Notes: generated by a model from the sequence alone, not told the origin. Positions 27,509 through 34,974 are shown, numbered from the stretch's first letter. The stretch: DNA of 39,699 nt from Marinitenerispora sediminis (GCF_003336425.1 NZ_QEIO01000050.1:1-39699), one strand, 5' to 3'. Program-made: numbers and translations.

Positions 27509-28057
27509 ATGCGACCCCTTCGATACTCAATCAACGTCACGTTGGACGGATGCTGCGACCATCGTGCGGTCTCCCCGGACGCGGACCTGCATCAACACCA
27601 CATCGGGAACCTCCAGCAGGCCGATGCCCTCCTCTTCGGCCGGGTGACGTACGAGATGATGGAGGCGGCGTGGCGGCCGCCGGCCGGGACGGGAGCGAGG
27701 CCTGACTGGACGGCCCCCTTCGCCCAGACGATCCACGCGGCGAAGAAGTACGTCGTGTCGAGCACCCTGGAGCAGGTCGACTGGAACGCGGAACTCCTGC
27801 GCGGGGATCTGGCCGAGGCCGTCCAGCGGCTCAAGCGTGAGCCGGGCAGGGGGCTGTTCGTCGGAGGCGTGCGGCTCCCACTGACGTTGGCGGAGCTCGG
27901 GCTGATCGACGAGTACGAGTTCGTGGTGCATCCCAGGATCGTGGGCCACGGGCCGACGTTGTTCGCGGGGCTGTCGAAGTATGTCGACCTGGAGCCCGTG
28001 AGCCGGAAGGAGTTCGGCTCGGGGATCGTGGCGATGCGGTACCAGCCGAGAAGGTAG
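27509..28057 (+). CDS. Dihydrofolate reductase family protein (RibD C-terminal fold)
   Basis: The 182-aa protein has the fold of bacterial riboflavin reductase RibD-C and DHFR. Visible blocks are the first strand LRYSINVTLDG, the NADPH-contact helix start ADALLFGRVTYEMMEAAW, YVVSSTLEQVDWNAELL, LFVGGVRLPLTLAELGLIDEYE with the glycine pair, and VVHPRIVGHGPTLF. Members of this stand-alone group have no settled substrate. The G-G-V-R of GGVRLPLTLAE replaces the more common GG(S/G)xL. It is probably transcribed alone and leaderless. It is followed closely by the MerR gene with its own promoter. Confidence 0.85.
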   Translation: MRPLRYSINVTLDGCCDHRAVSPDADLHQHHIGNLQQADALLFGRVTYEMMEAAWRPPAGTGARPDWTAPFAQTIHAAKKYVVSSTLEQVDWNAELLRGDLAEAVQRLKREPGRGLFVGGVRLPLTLAELGLIDEYEFVVHPRIVGHGPTLFAGLSKYVDLEPVSRKEFGSGIVAMRYQPRR

Positions 28058-28069
28058 CCGGGTGCGGGG

Positions 28070-28100
28070 TTGAATCTCAAGCCGCTTGAGGTCCCATAGT
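28070..28100 (+). promoter_or_regulatory. MerR-type operator-promoter, 19-bp spacer
   Basis: TTGAAT (-35, 28070-28075) and CATAGT (-10, 28095-28100) are 19 bp apart. The spacer holds a perfect dyad CTCAAG-CCG-CTTGAG at 28076-28090. An overlong 19-20 bp spacer with a central dyad is the mark of MerR-family activation. Six nt separate the -10 from the MerR ATG, so the message is leaderless and the gene is likely autoregulated. The dyad half CTCAAG resembles the SoxR box half-site. Confidence 0.75.
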
Positions 28101-28106
28101 GGCGCT

Positions 28107-29153
28107 ATGCACGACAACGAGCTGTACCCGATCGGGGACGCGGCGCGCCGGAGCGGGCTGAGTGTCAGTGCCGTCCGGTTCTACGCCGACGCCGGGGTCA
28201 TCGCGCCCCCGGTCCTGACCGAGGGCGGCCACCGGCTGTTCGACATCCGCGCCATCGCGCAACTGGAACTCGTCCGCACCCTCCGCGATCTGGGCGCCGG
28301 CCTGGACGACATCCGCCGGCTGCTCGGCGGTGAGACGACGCTGCACGATCTCGTCGTGGCGCATCTGGAGCTCGTCGAGCGCCAGGAGCGCGACCTCCGG
28401 GCCAGGCGGGCCGTGCTGCGGGCCCTGGCCCGGCAGGGCGGCACGGTCGCACAGGCGGCCCTGATGCACAGGCTCGTGTCGATGTCCGACGACGAGCGCG
28501 AGCGGCTCATCGACGAGTTCTGGAACGAGGTCAGCGACGGCCTCGACGTCAACCCCGACTTCGTCGGTCGGTTGCGGGAGGAGCGGCCGCGCCTTCCGGA
28601 GGACCCCTCCGCCGCCCAGCTCGACGCCTGGATCGAGTTGGCCCACCTGGTCCGGCACGCGGAGTTCCGCGGCGCCGTCCGCTGCTACCTCCAGGAGACG
28701 TACTCCGCGCCCCCGGGGCGGCTCATGTCCGCCACACCGGTGCAGGACTTCATCCACGGGCCGGGGACCAGGATCATGGAGGAGATCATGGCCGCGTACC
28801 GCTCCGGGCTGCCGGCGGACGCGCCACGGGCACAGGAGCTGGCTGTCCGCCTCGCGGACGCGGCCGCCGGGATCAACGGCCGGCAGGGCACCCCCGGGTT
28901 CCGCGAGCGGATGGCCGCCTACTTCCTCGCGGTCGAGGAGGTCCTTCGGGAGGAGCCCTCGGAGAAGTCAGACGCCGAGTCCAGGTTCGGCCTCACCCAC
29001 GGCAGGTACCTGTCCCTCGTGGCCGCCATCAACGGGACGCCGCCCGCCGCGGAGCAGGAGGCCCTTCCCCTGGCATGGATGTCGGCGGCGCTGCGCGCCT
29101 CGGTCTCCGGGGACGCACCGGGCACAGCGGCGGGGAACCCGGAGGGCGGGTAG
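28107..29153 (+). CDS. MerR-family transcriptional regulator
   Basis: The 348-aa regulator has a MerR DNA-binding domain at residues 1-75: YPIGDAARRSGLSVSAVRFY, then VIAPPVLTEGGHRLFDI and the second helix pair VRTLRDLGAGLDDIRRLL. A long helix with ERQERDLRARRAVLRAL (about 90-115) would be the dimer coiled coil. The remaining 230 residues are helical with no Cys-rich metal site, so small-molecule sensing is more likely than metal sensing; the effector is unknown. ATG 28107 was chosen because it is 6 nt after the -10; ATG 28086 lies inside the operator. Confidence 0.88.
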   Translation: MHDNELYPIGDAARRSGLSVSAVRFYADAGVIAPPVLTEGGHRLFDIRAIAQLELVRTLRDLGAGLDDIRRLLGGETTLHDLVVAHLELVERQERDLRARRAVLRALARQGGTVAQAALMHRLVSMSDDERERLIDEFWNEVSDGLDVNPDFVGRLREERPRLPEDPSAAQLDAWIELAHLVRHAEFRGAVRCYLQETYSAPPGRLMSATPVQDFIHGPGTRIMEEIMAAYRSGLPADAPRAQELAVRLADAAAGINGRQGTPGFRERMAAYFLAVEEVLREEPSEKSDAESRFGLTHGRYLSLVAAINGTPPAAEQEALPLAWMSAALRASVSGDAPGTAAGNPEGG

Positions 29154-29191
29154 GACCTTCCGGCCCCGGGAGCACACCGGCGGACGCGGGC

Positions 29192-29207
29192 GGCCCCGGT
29201 CGGGGCC
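29192..29207. terminator. Hairpin between converging genes
   Basis: GGCCCCG and CGGGGCC pair over 2 nt, between the MerR stop and the stop of the opposite gene. Flanking GAGCACaCCGG and CCGGTGCTC extend the dyad imperfectly. Confidence 0.5.
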
Positions 29208-29228
29208 GACGTGTCGGACGCCCGGTGC

Positions 29229-30068
29229 TCACAGGCCCGGGCCGGAGCGGCGCCGGGTGCGGTGTCGGGAGGGATCGGATGCCGGCGGCCGCCGGGGCGG
29301 GAGGGGACCGCGGGAAGGCGTGCGGGACAGGCCCCGGGGCGTGTCTAGGGCACCTGCTCCGCGGCCCGGGGCGGTCAGCCCGAAATCGCCGCGCAGCCTT
29401 TCGATCTGGTCGAAGAAGTCCGGCGGAGCGGCCGTCCGGGCGGGCCCGTCGAAGTCGGCGCGGATGCTCTCGACCTTCGCGAAGAAGTCGGCTTCGGCCG
29501 ACCGGGCCTCCTCGGCGGAGGGAGGGAGCCAGACGCGGATCCCCTCGTCGGCCAGGAAGGTGTGCAGCTCGAACGGGGCCGCCACCCGCTGGATCTGGTC
29601 CGGATCCAGTTCGCCGTGGCGCAGCAGTTGGCGGCGGAGCGCCCGGTTGGCGGCGCGCAGCCGCTCCGTGCCGAGCATGCGGGCCGCGTCGGCGGCCGCG
29701 CGTCCCCGGTCGATGACGTCCTCGGGGAACCGCCGCTGGAACGCGTCGAGGGCGGCGTGGTCGTGCCGCGGGTGGACCTCGCGGACGAGGGAGACGCGGC
29801 GCGGATGGCTCCGCTCACTCACCCCGTGCCTCGCCAGCAGGTCGATCTCGCCGACGTGGCCCGCCATCGCGCTGATCGCGTACACCTGGAGCTCGGCCTC
29901 AAGCGTGAACCCGGCGCCTCCGACCAGGTGGAAACCGGTTGCGGGATCCTGCCGGGTGCTGCCGTCGAGGCTCAGCCAGAGCCGGTCGGGAACGGCTCCG
30001 AAGCAGAGAGCCGTCGACATGTGGCTCACCTCGTGCTCGGCCCGCTGGTTGTTCCGAAGCTCACTCAC
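29229..30068 (-). CDS. Putative M41-like HExxH metallopeptidase-fold protein
   Basis: The 279-aa protein has HEVSH at residues 12-16, then FTLEAELQVYAISAMAGHVG and a helical region with RAAADAARMLGTERLRAANRALR. This order resembles the protease domain of FtsH (peptidase M41): HExxH, then an AE-rich helix with the AGRxAE pattern, then a region giving the third metal ligand. Asp103 (HPRHDHAA) is the candidate ligand. There is no AAA ATPase or membrane segment. The last 60 residues are Pro/Arg-rich. GTG 30068 has GGAG 6 nt upstream; GTG 30080 is an alternative. Distant similarity only; activity is not assured. Confidence 0.5.
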   Translation of the reverse strand: MSELRNNQRAEHEVSHMSTALCFGAVPDRLWLSLDGSTRQDPATGFHLVGGAGFTLEAELQVYAISAMAGHVGEIDLLARHGVSERSHPRRVSLVREVHPRHDHAALDAFQRRFPEDVIDRGRAAADAARMLGTERLRAANRALRRQLLRHGELDPDQIQRVAAPFELHTFLADEGIRVWLPPSAEEARSAEADFFAKVESIRADFDGPARTAAPPDFFDQIERLRGDFGLTAPGRGAGALDTPRGLSRTPSRGPLPPRRPPASDPSRHRTRRRSGPGL

Positions 30069-30120
30069 AGGGTGCTCCACTCGTTCCGGGGCGGTCCCCT
30101 CGGGTGCCGGCCGGTCGCTC

Positions 30121-30126
30121 TAGGGT
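30121..30126 (+). promoter_or_regulatory. -10 box of the 53-codon gene, leaderless type
   Basis: TAGGGT lies 6 nt before ATG 30133. No ribosome site lies between. It is divergent from the M41-like gene, with about 64 nt between the two starts. Confidence 0.45.
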
Positions 30127-30132
30127 AGGCCC

Positions 30133-30294
30133 ATGGATCCTGATGGAGACCGCCCGGAAGTGGCCGCACCGGACGCGTCCGCACCACCGGGGGCGAAGAA
30201 GCGGAAGCTGAGCGTCGAGTTCGCGACGCCCGTGGACGACGCCGCGGCTGCCGAGGTCCCGGACCGCGCCGATCCTCCTGCGGGCGCGGGCTGA
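30133..30294 (+). CDS. Leaderless 53-aa protein, unknown
   Basis: The small frame starts MDPDGDRPEVAAPDASAPPG, has a central basic then hydrophobic stretch AKKRKLSVEFATPVDD, and ends acidic and Pro-rich. It has no signal peptide, membrane segment or Cys. Support is a good -10 box at leaderless spacing, strong GC bias in third codon positions across its length and a clean terminator 27 nt after the stop. The function is not recognised. Being head-to-head with the M41-like protein suggests a link, perhaps substrate or partner, but this is inference. Confidence 0.5.
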   Translation: MDPDGDRPEVAAPDASAPPGAKKRKLSVEFATPVDDAAAAEVPDRADPPAGAG

Positions 30295-30320
30295 GCGGCG
30301 GACGGACGGCGTGCGGCCCG

Positions 30321-30342
30321 GCGCGGGCCGTGCGGCCCGCGC
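30321..30342. terminator. Bidirectional hairpin, 9-bp stem
   Basis: GCGCGGGCC and GGCCCGCGC pair over GTGC between the 53-codon gene and the oppositely oriented membrane protein gene. Confidence 0.65.
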
Positions 30343-30355
30343 GCGGTGCGGCCGG

Positions 30356-30943
30356 TCAGGTCGGGCCGTCGGAGGGGTTCGCGCGGTGCGGGTCCTCCTC
30401 CGGGCGGGTGCGGGCGTAGGCGCCGGCCATGCCGAGGGCGGGCAGCCAGCCGAAGGCCAGCGCCACGGCGCCGGTGCCGGTGGGCAGGACCGTCAGGTAG
30501 CCGGGGTCCGCGGTGTCGGCGCACCCGTCGTCGTCCAGGAAGGCGGGGTCGGGGCAGGTGCGGACCGCCGTGGCCGCCGCCACCGTACCCGGGTCCGTGC
30601 CCTCGGCCGCGTCGCCGGCCGGGCTGTCAGCGGCGACCGCGCCGAAATCCGGGTAGAGCTGGAACTCCACCCGCGCGACCGCGTCACCGACATGGCCCGC
30701 GAGCGCGGCGAGGGCGAGTGCGCCCCAGCCGAATACGAACATGGCCGCCGTGCCCCGGCGCGCGTGCAGGCCCCGGCACGCGACACTGATCAGCAGGGCG
30801 AAGCACAGCACGGAGACCAGCATTCCGATGATCTCCGCCGGGTCGAAACTGCCCCGCTGGGCCAGGTCGGAGTCGAGCAGCACGATGACGGCGGCCAGGA
30901 GCAGCCCGACGACGGTGATGATCTTGCGGCGTTGCGCGGTCAT
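30356..30943 (-). CDS. Four-helix membrane protein, unknown
   Basis: The 195-aa protein has four predicted helices: IITVVGLLLAAVIVLL, EIIGMLVSVLCFALLISVAC, TAAMFVFGWGALALAALAG and GAVALAFGWLPALGMAGAYA. Between the third and fourth lies an acidic loop of about 60 residues with two Cys (TCPDPAFLDDDGCADTADPG), probably outside the cell and able to form a disulfide. The C-terminus is polar. ATG 30943 was chosen because the hydrophobic part starts right after; TAGCCT lies 8 nt upstream. No family is recognised. Confidence 0.7.
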   Translation of the reverse strand: MTAQRRKIITVVGLLLAAVIVLLDSDLAQRGSFDPAEIIGMLVSVLCFALLISVACRGLHARRGTAAMFVFGWGALALAALAGHVGDAVARVEFQLYPDFGAVAADSPAGDAAEGTDPGTVAAATAVRTCPDPAFLDDDGCADTADPGYLTVLPTGTGAVALAFGWLPALGMAGAYARTRPEEDPHRANPSDGPT

Positions 30944-31254
30944 GGAGGGGCAGGCTAGCCAATCCGGCCGAGCGGCGCGACAGGGGCCACCGGAATGTGT
31001 CGGCGGTGGCGCGGTCGGCGTCCGGATCATCGGCTGGTGCGGCCGTGCGTCGTGGCCGGATTCCCGCACGGCGCGGTCCGGGGGCGTCCGCCCAGGACGG
31101 ACGCCGGGTGGCGGCTCGCGCCGGTGCCGTGTGCGGGCACCCGCGGCCGCTCGGAGCGCGAGGGCGCTCTCGGGCCCCGGACATGCCGCAGGCCCCGGGG
31201 CATCGCGAACCCACGGGACCTGTCACATGTCGGAGGTGCCGATCTGTCCGGCCA
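30944..31254. other. No gene seen
   Basis: GC-rich stretch of 311 nt between two minus-strand genes. Open frames here have no recognisable product. A partial dyad GGGCCCCGG/CCCCGGGG at about 31172-31201 may end transcription from the small secreted protein gene. Confidence 0.4.
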
Positions 31255-31464
31255 CTAGAAGGTGCCGAGGCCCTTCTCGGAGTGCACGTCCACGACGTTG
31301 CAGTGCGCGCCGTCCTGGCCGATGAGCGCGAGCACGTCCGCGCAGATCGGCACGGTGATGTTCTGGATGTTGGCGTTGTTGTCCGCCTGCGCGGGGCCGG
31401 CGAGGGCACCGAACGTCAGGGCGGACATGGCGATCAGGCCGGAGACCGTGGCGAAACGCTTCAT
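31255..31464 (-). CDS. Small secreted protein, paralogue A
   Basis: The 69-aa precursor has a Sec signal MKRFATVSGLIAMSALTFGA with likely cleavage after PAQA (residue 27). The mature 42 residues hold NANIQNITVPICADVLALIG and two Cys (41 and 55), probably a disulfide. Size, two Cys and the hydrophobic stretch recall chaplins, the aerial-hypha surface proteins of streptomycetes, but the chaplin consensus GN..S is not matched, so this is only a loose comparison. The ribosome site is GAAAGGTA. A near copy of equal length lies upstream (31664-31873). Confidence 0.75.
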   Translation of the reverse strand: MKRFATVSGLIAMSALTFGALAGPAQADNNANIQNITVPICADVLALIGQDGAHCNVVDVHSEKGLGTF

Positions 31465-31508
31465 CTCAATACCTTTCGAATCTCGGGGGCAGGGAGTGAC
31501 CTGCATCT

Positions 31509-31525
31509 GTAACGTAGCGTAGTCG
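31509..31525 (-). promoter_or_regulatory. Shared 17-nt element before paralogue A
   Basis: The plus-strand GTAACGTAGCGTAGTCG differs at one base from the element before paralogue B. On the minus strand it includes TACGCT, a possible -10, about 50 nt before the start. Shared sequence in otherwise diverged leaders suggests a promoter or operator. Confidence 0.5.
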
Positions 31526-31663
31526 CTCGCGTTCGGGTAGTGATTACGGCGAAGATCCCGGTGTATTTTTCAACGGACCCATGCGCGTTTCCCTGCGACT
31601 CGGACAAACCGGTGATCGTGGGACCGCGGTCGGTGGCCGGCGCGGTCGGGGGTCGGGTGTCGG

Positions 31664-31873
31664 CTAGAAGTGCCCGACGCCGGTCTCGGTGTTGTAGTGC
31701 AGGACGGTGCAGCCGTCCTCGTCGAGGCCGGTGATCTCCAGCAGGTCGATGCAGATCGGGATGGTGATGTTCTGCACCTTGGCGTTGTTGTCGGCGTGCG
31801 CGGGGGCGGCGAGGGTGCCGAGGGCGAGTGCCGACATGGCGAACACGCCGGAGAGTGCGGCGATGCGCTTCAT
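31664..31873 (-). CDS. Small secreted protein, paralogue B
   Basis: The 69-aa precursor MKRIAALSGVFAMSALALGT... has the same length, signal peptide layout, ADNNAxxQNIT(V/I)PIC core and the two Cys at 41 and 55 as paralogue A, and also ends in G-x-F. Mature region: IPICIDLLEITGLDEDGCTV. About half the residues are identical by eye, which indicates tandem duplication. The leader shares TACCTTTCGAA and the 17-nt element with A. Secreted; role in the cell envelope or surface is inferred from size and signal only. Confidence 0.75.
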   Translation of the reverse strand: MKRIAALSGVFAMSALALGTLAAPAHADNNAKVQNITIPICIDLLEITGLDEDGCTVLHYNTETGVGHF

Positions 31874-31934
31874 CGTCGTACCTTTCGAAGTCGCGGATGC
31901 TGGTGGCGTCGGCCGGGCGACCGGCTTGACCTCA

Positions 31935-31951
31935 GTAACGTAACGTAGTCG
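31935..31951 (-). promoter_or_regulatory. Shared 17-nt element before paralogue B
   Basis: Plus-strand GTAACGTAACGTAGTCG, with one mismatch to the element at 31509-31525. On the minus strand it contains TACGTT, a possible -10, about 70 nt before the start. Confidence 0.5.
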
Positions 31952-32047
31952 TCCGTGTCCTGTGTGTAGTTTTGACGAAGAGTGCGCGGGCGTTTCGGTA
32001 GTCCGAAAGCTGCCCGGTGGCGCGCGGCCGGCACCGGAGACGCGAAC

Positions 32048-32074
32048 GGCCCCCGCGGAGGTTCCGCGGGGGCC
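32048..32074 (-). terminator. Terminator of the Q-rich protein gene
   Basis: GGCCCCCGCGGA (32048-32059) and TCCGCGGGGGCC (32063-32074) are perfect 12-nt arms round GGT, 37 nt after the stop of the gene on the minus strand. Confidence 0.75.
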
Positions 32075-32111
32075 GCCGGGCGCGCCGGGCGCCGTCAGCA
32101 GGGTGCCAGTG

Positions 32112-32636
32112 TCACCACTGCTGCTGGCCGTAGCCCGGGTACTGCTGGCCGTATCCCGGGTACTGCTGCTGTTGCTGCGGGTACCCCGGCTGCTGCTGGC
32201 CGTAGCCCGGGTACTGCTGCTGTTGCTGGTAGCCCTGCTGGCCGTACTGGTAGCCGGCGTAGGGGTCCTGCGGCTGCTGTGCCCCCGTGGGGTACTGCTG
32301 GTAGGCCTGCTGCTGGCCCGACTGGTCCTGCGGCTGCTGCTGGGGCTCCTCCTTGGCCGCCTTCTCGGGCTCCGAGGACGCCTCCGGATCCGGGCGGAAG
32401 ACGAAGAGCTGCGCGGGCTCCCCGTTGCTGCCCTGGCTGTAGGAGGTCTGCTCAAGGCGCCACCCCGCCTCCTCGATGCCTTCGAGGATGCGGGTCAGGC
32501 CCGGCCGGACACTGCTCGAAGCGTCGTCGTAGGTGTTGACGCGCAGCTGCACGACGAACATCTTGCGCTTCTGCTGTGCGGCGACCTTGGCGTGCTCGAC
32601 GACGGTGCTGTCCCTCACGACCTGCGTGACGCTCAT
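32112..32636 (-). CDS. Protein with Gln/Tyr/Gly-rich prion-like tail
   Basis: The 174-aa protein has an N-terminal folded part (about 1-85: VAAQQKRKMFVVQLRVNTYD, GLTRILEGIEEAGWRLEQTS, then AQLFVFRPD), with an alpha/beta look and a conserved-looking end to a strand. Residues 86-174 are made almost only of Gln, Tyr, Gly and Pro, with repeats of the type QQQYPGYGQQ, so they are disordered and prion-like. No signal peptide or membrane segment is seen. TACGGT lies 6 nt before ATG 32636 with no ribosome site, so it is probably leaderless. The N-terminal domain is not one I can name. Confidence 0.8.
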   Translation of the reverse strand: MSVTQVVRDSTVVEHAKVAAQQKRKMFVVQLRVNTYDDASSSVRPGLTRILEGIEEAGWRLEQTSYSQGSNGEPAQLFVFRPDPEASSEPEKAAKEEPQQQPQDQSGQQQAYQQYPTGAQQPQDPYAGYQYGQQGYQQQQQYPGYGQQQPGYPQQQQQYPGYGQQYPGYGQQQW

Positions 32637-32779
32637 CTGTCAACCGTACCCATCTGCCCTTGCGGAGCTGTCGTGCCCGGTGAGCGGTTCCGTCCTCCAG
32701 CGGTGCGCGGACGCGTCACGCCGGGCCATCGCCACCATGATGCCCCCTATGACCCTGTTCGGCCACTGGGCGGTTCCGG

Positions 32780-33445
32780 TCACTCCGCGCAGGCCGCGGC
32801 GACCGCCTCGGCGATCGGGGTGTCACCGCCCACCAGTTCCAGCACCCGGCCGGTGCTGGCGGGCGAGTCCAGCAGTGCGACCAGGACGGCCGCCACGTCG
32901 TCCCGGCTGACCGCGCCGCGCGGCACCTCGGGGGCCAGGCGGACGCTGCCGGTGCCGGGGTCGTCAGTGAGGCGCCCCGGGCGCAGGATCGTCCAGTCCA
33001 GCTCCAGCGAGCGGTCCCGCAGGTCGTCGTCGGCGGCCTTCTTGGCCCGCACGTAAGCCGCCCACACCGGCTCCGCGTCCGGGCCCGGCCCGGCGTCCAC
33101 CCCGATCGCCGACACCATGAGGTAACGGCGCACCCCGGCCAGGGACGCGGCATCGGCCAGCAGCTTCGCCGCGGCGCGGTCCACGGTGTCCTTGCGGAGC
33201 TCCCCGCTGCCCGGGCCGGCACCGGCCGCGAAGACCACGGCGTCGGCGCCCATCACCTTCTCGGTGAGTTCGGTGACCGTGGCCGCCTCCAGGTCGATGA
33301 CGGCCGGTTCGGCACCCGCGGCCCGCACGTCGTCGATGTGGTCGGGATTTCGGATGAGGGCGACGGGGCTGTCCCCGCGGGCGGCCAGCAGCCGCTCCAG
33401 CCGCAACGCGATCTTTCCGTGCCCTCCGGCGATGACGATACGCAT
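32780..33445 (-). CDS. NAD(P)-binding SDR-like protein
   Basis: The 221-aa protein is an atypical short-chain dehydrogenase of the NAD(P)H-binding (YwnB/YhfK-like) group. The dinucleotide loop is MRIVIAGGHGKIALRLERLL; DLE and DAVVFAAGAG follow, then the strand and loop RRYLMVSAIGVD and KKAADDDLRDRSLELDWTIL RPG-type end. The classical Tyr-x3-Lys pair appears as AAYVRAKK. A small-molecule or regulatory redox role is typical, but the substrate is unknown. TAGCCT lies 6 nt upstream of ATG 33445. Confidence 0.85.
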   Translation of the reverse strand: MRIVIAGGHGKIALRLERLLAARGDSPVALIRNPDHIDDVRAAGAEPAVIDLEAATVTELTEKVMGADAVVFAAGAGPGSGELRKDTVDRAAAKLLADAASLAGVRRYLMVSAIGVDAGPGPDAEPVWAAYVRAKKAADDDLRDRSLELDWTILRPGRLTDDPGTGSVRLAPEVPRGAVSRDDVAAVLVALLDSPASTGRVLELVGGDTPIAEAVAAACAE

Positions 33446-33474
33446 GGCGTCAGGCTACGCGCCGGCGCACGTGG

Positions 33475-34227
33475 TCAGCGCCGCCGTGCCGGGCGGTCCC
33501 ACCTGCGGGCGATCGGCGGGAGGTAGGTCCACAGCAGCATGGTGGCGGCCAGCGCGAAGACGCCCAGGCTCAGTCCGGCGACGATGTCGGTGACGTAGTG
33601 GACGCCGAGCATCGGCCGGCTCAGCGCGGTGCTCATCGCGGCGCCGACCGCCAGCGTCCAGCCCACGTGCCGCCACGCGCCGCGCAGCAGCGGAAGCGCC
33701 GCGAACAGCAGGATGCCCATGCCGGTGGCCGCCATGAGGGCGTGCCCCGACGGGAACGACGGCCCCACGCCTTCGGTGATGGGGTCGGCGAACTCCGGCC
33801 GCGCTCGGTCCACCGTGAGCTTGACGATGAGGCCGAACAGGTTGGCCAGGAAGACCGCCGCGCCGGCCCAGACCGCGGTGCTGAACTGCCGGCGCAGCAG
33901 CAGCCAGCCGGCGGTCAGCAGCGAGACGATCCGCATCGACCAGGTCCCGAAGACCTCGGTCCAGATCTCCAGACCGTGCGCCAGCGCCGGATCCGGGTGC
34001 ACCCGCTCGTAGAGGGTGTCGGCCACGGCGGCGTCGAACGCCATCAGGGGCGGCCACTGCGCGCTGACCAGCGCGCACAGCACGACGAAGGGCAGCGCGG
34101 CCGCCCCCATCACCGCCAGGAGACCGGTGCGGTTCGCCGGGAGGAGCCCGTTCGCGGGCGGCTCGGGCTCGCGGCGCCGGGAGCGCGTTCTTACGGGCGT
34201 GTCGGGGGAGGGGGAATAGGTCGTCAC
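33475..34227 (-). CDS. PAP2-family membrane phosphatase
   Basis: The 250-aa membrane protein of the type 2 phosphatidic acid phosphatase superfamily removes phosphate from a lipid phosphate or polyprenyl diphosphate. All three catalytic blocks are visible: KLTVDRARP, PSFPSGHA and SRPMLGVHYVTDI, with helices in between (VFLANLFGLIV, MGILLFAALPLL, SLGVFALAATMLLWTYL). The first 30 residues are polar and basic. GTG start. TAACCT lies 9 nt before it on the minus strand. Undecaprenyl diphosphate recycling is possible but not shown. Confidence 0.9.
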   Translation of the reverse strand: MTTYSPSPDTPVRTRSRRREPEPPANGLLPANRTGLLAVMGAAALPFVVLCALVSAQWPPLMAFDAAVADTLYERVHPDPALAHGLEIWTEVFGTWSMRIVSLLTAGWLLLRRQFSTAVWAGAAVFLANLFGLIVKLTVDRARPEFADPITEGVGPSFPSGHALMAATGMGILLFAALPLLRGAWRHVGWTLAVGAAMSTALSRPMLGVHYVTDIVAGLSLGVFALAATMLLWTYLPPIARRWDRPARRR

Positions 34228-34974
34228 AAATGCAGAAGGTTACCGGCGGTGGACGGACTGATGTCCCGACAATTGCGGCATTCTGGCCATTCGGTGAACA
34301 AGTGGGAGACAGATCGCCTGTTCCCGCCCGCATCGGGCGGGCGAGCGCCACTCGGACGGGTGCGGCGCCGCGGCCGCGCGGTCCCGCGGAAAGGCCCCGG
34401 CGCGGACATACCGGAGCGGGCTTCGCGAGTTCGCCGCCCCCTCGGCCGCGGAGCCGGGGGCGGTCCGTGCGGTGAGCACGCCCGTTGGGCGGTACCGGGC
34501 CAGGCCGGCTCCGCGCCCGGCCCGGCCCGGCCCGGGCCAGCCGCAGTCCCCGGCGGGTGCCCGCGGAGGACTTCGGTACGGCGGAGCCGCGCCGCGGCGT
34601 CATGGGCGGGACGCGCCTCCCGCGTGCCCGGAGGGAGGCGCCGCCGACCGACGGCGTGGCTCCGGCACCGCGCGGCGGACCCGTCCCAGTCCCGGCGGCC
34701 ACGGTACCGCGCACCTTGAGCAACTCCGTCCCGGAGCCGGGAGGACGCCCGGAGCGCCGCACCGCTCCGGTCGCGGCGCCGCCCGCGGGGGCCCGGCTCC
34801 GCCCTCGTCGGCGGGCCAGCCCGGCCGAGGCTCCGCTGCGAACGCCTGCTGGGCGCCCCCGGGCGGACCAGCCGAGTGACCTCCCGGAGCGCCGCTCCAG
34901 GAGCGCGATCCGGCGGGCGCGGACCGGTGGGCGCGGACCGGGGCATGTCGGCCCGCCCCCGTCCGCCCCGCCGC
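34228..34974. other. No gene seen; GC-rich spacer with CCCGG repeat
   Basis: The 747-nt stretch between the PAP2 start and the acyl-CoA synthetase stop has open frames on both strands, but they are Arg/Pro/Gly-rich and match no family. CCCGG is repeated four times at 34516-34535. GGCGCGGACCGG occurs twice near 34915-34942. It may hold the terminator of the acyl-CoA synthetase gene, or remains of decayed genes. Confidence 0.4.

Noticed and set aside
30133-30294. The 53-codon gene as precursor of a ribosomally made modified peptide.
   Set aside because: There is no cyclase, radical-SAM, YcaO or lanthipeptide enzyme nearby and no Cys, Ser-rich or repeated core.
31255-31873. The two small secreted proteins as chaplins or rodlins.
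   Set aside because: Size, signal and two Cys are similar, but the chaplin Gly-Asn and VNV(C)GN patterns are missing; left as unknown.
32112-32360. Tandem DNA repeats as a possible CRISPR or repeat array.
   Set aside because: The repeats are codons for the Gln/Tyr/Gly-rich tail, are irregular and have no spacers.
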